Assembly (NCBI GenBank): GCA_030640495.1
Contig: DAOWJH010000074.1
Location: 1-5,628 of the forward strand
DNA from: Dehalococcoidia bacterium
Lineage (GTDB): Bacteria; Chloroflexota; Dehalococcoidia; Dehalococcoidales; DAOWJH01
Length of the DNA: 5,628 bases
Direction: 5' to 3'
Each line of letters begins with the position of its first letter. The stretch's first letter is position 1. Under the pieces are notes generated by a model, which saw only the letters and a program-made list of their open reading frames with translations, was not told the origin of the DNA and ran no database searches. This document shows, one piece after another, positions 1-4,994 of this stretch. A program made the position numbers and the translations under genes.

Positions 1-445
1 GGAGCCGTTCTCTAATCTAGATGTGGAGAGTGAGTTGGGTAAGCTGGGGGTAGAGGTGAGGCGGACAACCTTTATTTCAGAGTGGACTAAATTTAGCCTA
101 TTCCTCAACCCCCTAGGGATGAACGAGAAGGCCAGAATTCATAAGGCAGCCCTACCCTACTTGAAGCGGGATATTGGTGGTGATGGCTGGGAATCAGTAG
201 GAGAAAAGGTACTCCATGCCAAGGAGTATGATGGGCTGATACACCTAGCCCCTTTCACCTGCATGCCAGAAATAGTAGCCCAAAATATCATGCTCAAAAC
301 CAAAGAGAATATCCCAGTGCTTCCCATCCTTTGTGATGAGCAAATGACCAAAACAGGTATGCTAACCAGACTAGAGGCATTTGTTGACCTGCTGGAACGC
401 AAGCGACGGGCACGCACTAACAAACGGCAGCGAATAACAGTATAA
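1..445 (+). CDS. 2-hydroxyacyl-CoA dehydratase-related (DUF2229/HgdB-like) protein, C-terminal part, 5' truncated
   Basis: This is the last 147 codons of a larger protein. The frame is open from base 2 to the TAA at 443-445, so the apparent GTG at 23 is probably an internal valine: the codons before it (EPFSNLDVES) read as normal protein. The segment LAPFTCMPEIVAQ, with its Cys codon at 260-262, followed by a CDEQ segment (Cys codon 332-334) and TRLEAFVDLLE, is the characteristic end of the DUF2229/HgdB-like family. Members bind a [4Fe-4S] cluster and are partners or relatives of the 2-hydroxyacyl-CoA dehydratase component that receives an electron from an ATP-driven activase. The last residues are strongly basic (ERKRRARTNKRQR). 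The stop codon overlaps the ribosome binding site of the next gene, an activase, which fits a two-component enzyme/activator operon. The family assignment is firm; the actual substrate cannot be told. Confidence 0.85.
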   Translation, partial: EPFSNLDVESELGKLGVEVRRTTFISEWTKFSLFLNPLGMNEKARIHKAALPYLKRDIGGDGWESVGEKVLHAKEYDGLIHLAPFTCMPEIVAQNIMLKTKENIPVLPILCDEQMTKTGMLTRLEAFVDLLERKRRARTNKRQRITV

Positions 446-450
446 GGAGA
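444..450 (+). promoter_or_regulatory. Ribosome binding site of the activase gene
   Basis: AAGGAGA lies four bases before the GTG at 455 and decides that start. It overlaps the stop codon of the preceding DUF2229/HgdB-like gene, so the two genes are probably co-translated. Confidence 0.8.
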
Positions 451-454
451 ATTT

Positions 455-1419
455 GTGGAAGTCTATTTAGGTGTTGATGTTGGCTCAGTGACTACTAAAC
501 TAGCCGTGCTGGATAAGAATGATGAACTTGTTACCTATACCTACCTGCTGACGCAGGGCAAGCCCATTGATACGGTGCAGCAGGGGCTTAAACAAATTGC
601 ACAGCAACTGCCTGAAGACGTTGACATCCGTGGGGTGGCTACCACTGGTAGCGCCCGCTACTTAACTGGGGTTATCGTTGGTGCCGATTTAGTCAAGAAT
701 GAGATTACCAGCCATGCTGTGGCTGCCTTACAGTATATCCCTGAGGTGCAAACTATCATTGAGATTGGGGGGCAAGATAGTAAGATTATCATTGTTAGGG
801 GGGGATAGTAATTGACTTTGGTATGAATACAGTATGTGCTGCCGGCACTGGTAGCTTTCTTGACCACCAGGCGCTGCGCCTTAATATGAGCATTGAGGAG
901 TTTAGCCAGCGGGCACTGGATAGTAATACTCTAGTACGCATCGCCGGGCGGTGCACGGTCTTTGCTGAATCAGATATGATACACAAACAACAAATGGGGC
1001 ACCGAACTGAGGATATTGTCTATGGTCTGTGCCAAGCATTGATTCGTAACTACCTTAATAATGTTGGCTTAGGCAAGGAAATTAAACCACCAATAGTATT
1101 TCAGGGGGGGGTTGCCTTTAACCAGGGTATAGTGAAGGCACTTCAGGAAGAGCTTAACACCGAGGTCATCGTACCACCCCACCACGAGATCATGGGGGCA
1201 ATAGGATCCGCCTTACTGGTGCACGAAGAGATAGTCAATAATAACAGTGGAAGCAGGTTCAAGGGATTCGGGGTAAGTGAAATAAAGTATCATACCACCT
1301 CCTTTGAGTGTGAGGCTTGCCCTAACCGGTGTGAGATAGCCCAGCTTTCACTTAATGGTCAGGTTCTTGCCCGCTGGGGAGGGCGCTGCGACCTTTGGGA
1401 AAGAAGCCCGACTAGCTAA
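455..1419 (+). CDS. HgdC-type acyl-CoA dehydratase activase (BcrAD/BadFG ATPase), interrupted by a frameshift
   Basis: ATP-dependent activator that drives an electron from its [4Fe-4S] cluster into a dehydratase-type partner. The gene reads in two frames: 455-808 (117 aa, GTG start) and about 805-1419 (from the IVIDFGMN segment). One extra G in the G-run at 798-804 would join them into about 321 aa, the usual size for the family. In the joined numbering, the phosphate-1 loop GVDVGSVTTK lies near residues 5-14 and GGQDSK near 104-109. Cys128 (VCAAGTGSFLD) and Cys167 (GRCTVFAES) match the two cluster ligands of Acidaminococcus HgdC (Cys127 and Cys166), and QGGVAFN lies near 217-223. A C-terminal CEACPNRC (Cys286, 289, 293) plus GGRC (Cys312) resembles the linker after activase domains in large fused activase-DUF2229 proteins. 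The frameshift could be a sequencing indel, a real mutation or slippage. Function is certain at family level; whether it is expressed whole is unknown. Confidence 0.85.
798..811 (+). other. Frameshift site: G7 run followed by tandem stops
   Basis: Seven G (798-804) are read AGG GGG GGA and are followed at once by TAG TAA (806-811) in the upstream frame. Reading one base back gives RGG then IVIDFGMN, the expected activase continuation. The string G GGG GGA also fits the X XXY YYZ pattern of a -1 slippery heptamer. An indel in the homopolymer is the simplest explanation. Confidence 0.8.
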
Positions 1420-1432
1420 AAAATATTTAATG

Positions 1433-1440
1433 AGAGGAAG
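1433..1440 (+). promoter_or_regulatory. Ribosome binding site of trxA
   Basis: AGAGGAAG lies seven bases before the ATG at 1448. It supports that start over an in-frame ATG at 1355, which would add 31 residues read out of frame through the end of the activase gene. Confidence 0.7.
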
Positions 1441-1447
1441 TAAAGCT

Positions 1448-1774
1448 ATGACTAAACCAATTGTAGTAGATGCCGCTACCTTCGACCAAACCGTGTTACA
1501 ATCAAAGACGCCGGTGCTAGTTGATTTCTGGGCACCCTGGTGCCGACCCTGCATCATGGCTGCCCCTGTGCTGGAAGAGCTGGCTGATGAGTATGCTGGC
1601 AGAATGACTATCGCCAAGTTGGATGTTGACCAGAATGGGGAAGTTGCTGCTAAGTATGGCATAATGGCTATCCCCAATCTCATTATCTTTAAAAACGGGC
1701 AGCCACTCTCACAAATAGTTGGCTATAAGCCCAAGGCAGAGCTAAAACGGGCTTTGGATGCTGCTCTTGGCTAA
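1448..1774 (+). CDS. trxA: Thioredoxin
   Basis: Cytoplasmic dithiol-disulfide oxidoreductase of 108 residues, exactly the classic thioredoxin size, and it aligns with E. coli TrxA numbering without gaps at the key sites. Buried Asp26, Trp28, Trp31, Cys32, Cys35, Pro40, cis-Pro76, Gly84 and Gly92 are all present. The active site is WCRPC rather than the usual WCGPC, and the cis-Pro loop is AIPN rather than IPT. There is no signal peptide or membrane segment. The gene starts 28 bases after the activase stop and overlaps the next small redox gene by 17 bases; a thioredoxin reductase follows, so TrxB is the likely electron donor. It may also serve proteins of the iron-sulfur enzyme system upstream, but this is only suggested by position. 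Arg in the CxxC dipeptide may tune the redox potential or partner choice. Confidence 0.95.
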   Translation: MTKPIVVDAATFDQTVLQSKTPVLVDFWAPWCRPCIMAAPVLEELADEYAGRMTIAKLDVDQNGEVAAKYGIMAIPNLIIFKNGQPLSQIVGYKPKAELKRALDAALG

Positions 1775-2105
1775 GCAGGTTATTCAAGTTACCATTGTAG
1801 ATGATAGTAAGGGTGAGAAGTGTGATGCTCACTGTGGACTAGACTGGTCTTCGCCACAAGTCATTGCCTTAGCTGGCCAGCGAATTAAAGATAGGTTCGG
1901 CGATAAAATAAAATTAGACTACCTTGACCTAGCCGAACCGATAACTAATCACCACGCCTTGGAATTAAACCAAATAGCTAGGCAGGGAAATCTCCCCTTA
2001 CCACTATTAGTTATTAACGGTCAGCCTAGAATTTCAGGGCAATTTGATATTCGCTTGCTACTGGATGCTATTGATGCCGAGCTAGAAATCAATAAGGAGG
2101 GTTAA
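1758..2105 (+). CDS. Uncharacterised small protein, predicted thioredoxin-like fold with CDAHC motif
   Basis: I do not recognise a named family with certainty. The 115-residue product reads as a thioredoxin-like pattern: a strand (VIQVTIVDD, residues 8-16), a Cys-bearing turn CDAHC (Cys22 and Cys26, a CxxxC spacing), a long helix to about residue 46, a strand (IKLDYLDL), a second helix, a probable cis-Pro segment LPLPLLVING followed by a hairpin (GQPRISG), and a final amphipathic helix. This layout recalls the YuzD (DUF1462) and ArsD-like thioredoxin-fold proteins; there is no classic CxxC. The ATG at 1758 overlaps the end of trxA by 17 bases and has no clear ribosome binding site. A TTG at 1767 (MAKQV) is an equally possible start, and translation is probably coupled to trxA. 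Its position between trxA and trxB suggests a redox partner of that pair. The fold call is inference from motif and pattern. Confidence 0.8.
   Translation: MLLLAKQVIQVTIVDDSKGEKCDAHCGLDWSSPQVIALAGQRIKDRFGDKIKLDYLDLAEPITNHHALELNQIARQGNLPLPLLVINGQPRISGQFDIRLLLDAIDAELEINKEG
2094..2101 (+). promoter_or_regulatory. Shine-Dalgarno-like sequence before trxB
   Basis: AAGGAGGG is a near-perfect anti-16S match, but it lies 14 bases from the TTG at 2116, longer than the usual 5-9. A second purine run, AGGCGAGG (2108-2115), abuts the TTG directly. No other start codon lies in frame near the conserved N-terminus, so TTG remains the best choice. Confidence 0.5.
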
Positions 2106-2115
2106 ACAGGCGAGG

Positions 2116-3036
2116 TTGATAAATAATAATTATGATGTAATTATTATTGGTGGGGGTCCTGCTGGCCTTAGCGCTGGCCTTTACGCTTCACGGGCGAGGC
2201 TAACTAGCCTGCTCATAGAGAGGGGGCTGGTGGGCGGTCTGATAACAGAAAGCGAGCTGGTAGAGAACTTCCCTGGCTTTCCTGAAGGTATTTCTGGCCT
2301 TGAGCTGGGGCAACTAATGCATCAGCAGGCAACAAAATATGGGCTGGAAACCTTACTGGCTGAGGTTACTGGCATTGAGCTCAGTGGAAAGCAAAAGGTA
2401 GTAAAAACCACTAAGGGTGACTTTATAGCTAAAGCAGTGATTATTGCCAGCGGCTCAGAGCGACTCAAATTGGGTATACCTGGAGAAGAGGAATTTACCG
2501 GTAAAGGCGTGTCCTACTGTGCTACCTGTGACGCTGCTTTCTTCAGAGAGCTGCCAGTAGCCGTAGTCGGCGGTGGTGATACGGCTATTATTGAAGCCCT
2601 TCACCTCTCCAAGTTTACTTCTAAGGTCACCGTGATACACCGCCGCCACCAGCTCCGTGCTACCCGTATTCTACAGGAGAAAGCCTTCTCTGAACCCAAA
2701 GTAGAATTCCAGTGGGATTCCATAGTTGAGGAAATTGAGGGCAGAGATTCAGTTAAAAGAATCAGACTTCGTCAGGTAAAAACCGGAGAAAAATCTGCGC
2801 TGGATGTAGCCGGAGTCTTTATATCTGTTGGGATTAAGCCCAATACAGCCTACCTCAAAGGAACCCTAGCCTTAGATGCTGCTGGCTTTATCATCACCAA
2901 TGAGAGAATGGAGACTGAAATTCCCGGCATTTTTGCTGCCGGTGATGTGCGTTACCACTCGGCTAGACAAGCCATAACCGCTGCTGGAGATGGGGCTACT
3001 GCTGCTATATATGCGGAAAAGTTCATCTCTGAATAG
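2116..3036 (+). CDS. trxB: Thioredoxin-disulfide reductase
   Basis: FAD-containing enzyme that passes electrons from NADPH to thioredoxin. The 306 residues match the usual low-molecular-weight TrxR length (about 300-320). The N-terminal FAD motif GGGPAG is at residues 12-17. The redox-active CATC is at 135-138, the NADPH-binding GGGDTA at 152-157 and HRR at 175-177, the last being the hallmark of NADPH preference. The second FAD motif is near 271-277 (IFAAGD), and the closing RQAITAAGDGATAA segment is also typical. The TTG start is the only reasonable one: it lies just before YDVIIIGG and there is no nearby ATG. It begins 10 bases after the small thioredoxin-like gene and closes the redox cluster. 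Every catalytic element is intact, so an active enzyme is expected. Confidence 0.96.
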   Translation: MINNNYDVIIIGGGPAGLSAGLYASRARLTSLLIERGLVGGLITESELVENFPGFPEGISGLELGQLMHQQATKYGLETLLAEVTGIELSGKQKVVKTTKGDFIAKAVIIASGSERLKLGIPGEEEFTGKGVSYCATCDAAFFRELPVAVVGGGDTAIIEALHLSKFTSKVTVIHRRHQLRATRILQEKAFSEPKVEFQWDSIVEEIEGRDSVKRIRLRQVKTGEKSALDVAGVFISVGIKPNTAYLKGTLALDAAGFIITNERMETEIPGIFAAGDVRYHSARQAITAAGDGATAAIYAEKFISE

Positions 3037-3065
3037 GGTGACACTGTTTATCAAACCAATACCAC

Positions 3066-3088
3066 CCCTTTCCTACCCCGGGGAAGGG
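3066..3088 (+). terminator. Weak hairpin downstream of trxB, possible terminator
   Basis: CCCTTTCC (3066-3073) can pair with GGGAAGGG (3081-3088) over eight pairs, one of them T-G, around a seven-base loop. The stem is GC-rich and lies 30 bases after the trxB stop, the right place for the end of the redox operon. It is not followed by a T-run (ATAAATAATC follows), so it is not a standard intrinsic terminator. Confidence 0.35.
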
Positions 3089-3112
3089 ATAAATAATCTC
3101 TAAGATTAATCT

Positions 3113-3141
3113 TTTACTTCACTACCCGGGTGAAGTATAAT
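3113..3141 (+). promoter_or_regulatory. Sigma70-type promoter for rplI-dnaB-dnaD
   Basis: An exact TATAAT -10 box (3136-3141) is preceded, at the ideal 17-base spacing, by TTTACT (3113-3118), four of six matches to TTGACA. Transcription would begin near 3148, leaving a leader of only about a dozen bases that is almost entirely the ribosome binding site (GAGGG, 3152-3156) before the ATG at 3161. It lies in the only real intergenic gap of the window. Confidence 0.7.
3115..3137. repeat. Inverted repeat inside the rplI promoter, candidate operator
   Basis: TACTTCAC (3115-3122) and GTGAAGTA (3130-3137) are perfect 8-bp inverted arms around a seven-base centre. They fill the region between the -35 and -10 boxes and overlap both. 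Because the predicted start of transcription is downstream (about 3148), the repeat would not be in the transcript from this promoter, so a DNA-binding site is more likely than an RNA hairpin. No known regulator motif is recognised; it is not the CIRCE element. Confidence 0.45.
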
Positions 3142-3160
3142 TATAAAAAGAGAGGGAATT

Positions 3161-3616
3161 ATGAAGGTCATTTTCCTGAAAGATGTGCCTAATGTGGCTA
3201 GGGCTGGCGAGATAAAAGAGGTAGCTAATGGCTACGGCAGAAACTATCTTATACCTAAGAACCTAGCCTTGTTAGCCAAGTCTTCAGCTATTAGCTTGAC
3301 AGCGGCACAGCGCAAAATAGAAGCCCAGAGCCAAGTTGATAACATGGCTGAAATTGTCAAGCTGGCTGACCAATTAGATGGGATAGAGGTTACCCTGAAA
3401 GCTCGAGCTGGAGCCAAAGACCGACTGTATGGCTCAATTACCAGTGCTGATATTGCCGCTGAGCTAGAGGCCACCACCGGACTGGTTGTTGACAAAAGAA
3501 AGATGGAGTTAGCCGAGGCCATCCGCCAACTCGGTAGCTATGAGGTAACTATTAGATTAACTAAGGATGTAGTACCCAAAATAAAGGTTACGGTGATTGA
3601 AAAGGAGACAGATTAG
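3161..3616 (+). CDS. rplI: 50S ribosomal protein L9
   Basis: Binds 23S rRNA at the base of the L1 stalk in the large ribosomal subunit and helps hold reading frame. At 151 residues it is close to the usual length of about 148. The N-terminal domain starts MKVIFLKDV and carries the L9 signature GEIKEVANGYGRNYLIPKNLA (residues 17-37). A long connecting helix (about residues 40-75) joins it to the C-terminal RNA-binding domain, with LYGSITSADIA, DKRKMEL and LGSYEVTIRL as recognisable family segments. The start is supported by GAGGG four bases upstream. It is first in an operon with dnaB, which begins one base after the rplI stop, a gene order found in many bacteria. Nothing looks damaged. Confidence 0.97.
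   Translation: MKVIFLKDVPNVARAGEIKEVANGYGRNYLIPKNLALLAKSSAISLTAAQRKIEAQSQVDNMAEIVKLADQLDGIEVTLKARAGAKDRLYGSITSADIAAELEATTGLVVDKRKMELAEAIRQLGSYEVTIRLTKDVVPKIKVTVIEKETD
3604..3607 (+). promoter_or_regulatory. Ribosome binding site deciding the dnaB start
   Basis: AAAGGAGA (core GGAG at 3604-3607), inside the last rplI codons, is ten bases before the GTG at 3618. It favours that GTG over an in-frame TTG at 3597, which lies upstream of the site and would add seven residues not typical of DnaB. Confidence 0.75.
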
Positions 3617-3617
3617 A

Positions 3618-4994
3618 GTGTATGGGGAAAAACTGCCACCCCATGATATTGATGCTGAGGAATCAGTAAATGGTTCGCTGCTGATAGATGGTGCAGCAAT
3701 CTACAAAATTGCTACCTTCCTTCAGCAATCAGACTTCTACACTGAACAAAATCAATGGATATACGGCGCCTGTCTATCGCTTTACCACCGCAATGAGGCT
3801 ATAAACCAAATTACAGTAGCTCAGGAGCTTGCCCGACAGGAAAGACTAGAGACATGCGGCGGTGCTGCTTATTTAAGTCGCCTAATATCCATAGTCCCTA
3901 CCTCACTTGATATTGAGCATTATGCTCAAATTGTTTATCGCTTATCAGTGATGCGCCACCTGATTAATGCTGCTGGACAGATTGAGGCTATTGGTTATGA
4001 GGCTGACCCTGATGTTGGCCTCAGCCTTGGTCGGGCTGAAGATATCCTATCTAGGCTGCGTCGTGGGCAGAGCCCCCAAGACTTCATCCATATCCGCCAT
4101 GTACTGGACAAGTACTTTGAGACTACTCCCCACCCAGAAGCAGAAGGCTATCCTCAGGAGCCTCTTCCTTATGCGCTATCAGGCTTTATTGGCTTAGATG
4201 AATTCTTAGGTGGATTTCAGCGCTCTGATTTGGTTATTATCGCCGGCAGACCTAGCCTGGGCAAAACCAGCCTTGCCCTTAGCATCGCCAGAAATGCTGC
4301 TGTGGAGCAAGGAGCTTGCGTGGCTCTGTTTAGCCTAGAGATGGCACGGGAGCCGTTAGTACTACGCCTACTAGCCAGTGAATCTGGGGTCAATTCAAGA
4401 CGGGTTCGTCTCGGGCTTCACACCGAGGAAGATGAAAGACGAATTATGGATGCTACCGGCATCCTTTCCCAGGCACCAATCTATATTGATGACACCCCCC
4501 AACTCCGAGTAGCAGAGATGCGAAGCAAAGCCCGCCGACTTCATTATGAGTGTAGCATCAACCTTATTATTGTTGATTACCTACAACTGATGCAGGGGGA
4601 TGGAAGGGGAGAAAACAGGGTTCAGGAGATTAGCTACATCTCTCGTTCCCTCAAGGCATTAGCTCGTGAGCTTAATGTGCCCGTTCTAGCTGTATCACAG
4701 CTTAGCCGAGCTGTGGAGTGGCGGGCGTTACATATTCCTCAACTCTCCGACCTGCGTGAAAGTGGCAGCATTGAACAGGATGCCGATGTTGTTTTGTTTA
4801 TCTACCGAGACGAAGTCTACTTCACCAAAGAGGAGTGGCAAAACCAACACCCAGATAAAGAATACCCGCGAGAGATTGCTGATATCATAATTGCTAAGCA
4901 TCGTAATGGACCTACCGGTCAAATAAAATTGCATTTTAGGCACAACCTAGCTAAGTTCGAAAATATTACTACCGAAGAGCCGAGTTTATTATGA
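3618..4994 (+). CDS. dnaB: Replicative DNA helicase DnaB
   Basis: Hexameric ATP-driven 5'-3' helicase that unwinds DNA at the replication fork and recruits primase. From the GTG at 3618 it is 458 residues, within the usual range, and begins MYGEKLPPHDIDAEESV, a typical DnaB start. The N-terminal helical domain covers about residues 8-110. A linker leads to the RecA-like domain from about residue 190: Walker A GRPSLGKTS at 210-218, Walker B IIVDYLQLM with Asp320, SQLSRAVE at 360-367, the segment LRESGSIEQDADVV, and KHRNGP at 427-432 whose Arg429 is the expected arginine finger position. No intein interrupts the Walker regions, a common insertion place in this family. It follows rplI by one base and its stop overlaps the start of the DnaD-domain gene (ATGA). 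Confidence 0.97.
   Translation: MYGEKLPPHDIDAEESVNGSLLIDGAAIYKIATFLQQSDFYTEQNQWIYGACLSLYHRNEAINQITVAQELARQERLETCGGAAYLSRLISIVPTSLDIEHYAQIVYRLSVMRHLINAAGQIEAIGYEADPDVGLSLGRAEDILSRLRRGQSPQDFIHIRHVLDKYFETTPHPEAEGYPQEPLPYALSGFIGLDEFLGGFQRSDLVIIAGRPSLGKTSLALSIARNAAVEQGACVALFSLEMAREPLVLRLLASESGVNSRRVRLGLHTEEDERRIMDATGILSQAPIYIDDTPQLRVAEMRSKARRLHYECSINLIIVDYLQLMQGDGRGENRVQEISYISRSLKALARELNVPVLAVSQLSRAVEWRALHIPQLSDLRESGSIEQDADVVLFIYRDEVYFTKEEWQNQHPDKEYPREIADIIIAKHRNGPTGQIKLHFRHNLAKFENITTEEPSLL

Noticed and set aside
23..25. GTG at 23 as the real start of the first gene
   Set aside because: The frame is open back to base 2, the upstream codons look like protein, and the family is much longer, so the gene is cut by the window edge.
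1355..1447. Longer thioredoxin beginning at the ATG at 1355
   Set aside because: The extra 31 residues overlap the conserved end of the activase in another frame, thioredoxin normally starts near 1448, and the ribosome binding site at 1433-1440 fits the later ATG.
1348..1683. Reverse-strand open frames such as the one over trxA
   Set aside because: All minus-strand frames lie opposite well-supported genes, match no family I recognise and lack ribosome binding sites I could credit.
3597..3617. TTG at 3597 as the dnaB start
   Set aside because: It lies upstream of the obvious ribosome binding site and adds atypical residues; GTG 3618 gives the usual MYGEKLPPHD start.
3967..4197. Plus-strand 76-codon frame inside dnaB
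   Set aside because: It is a shadow in another frame of the conserved helicase, with no recognisable protein pattern.
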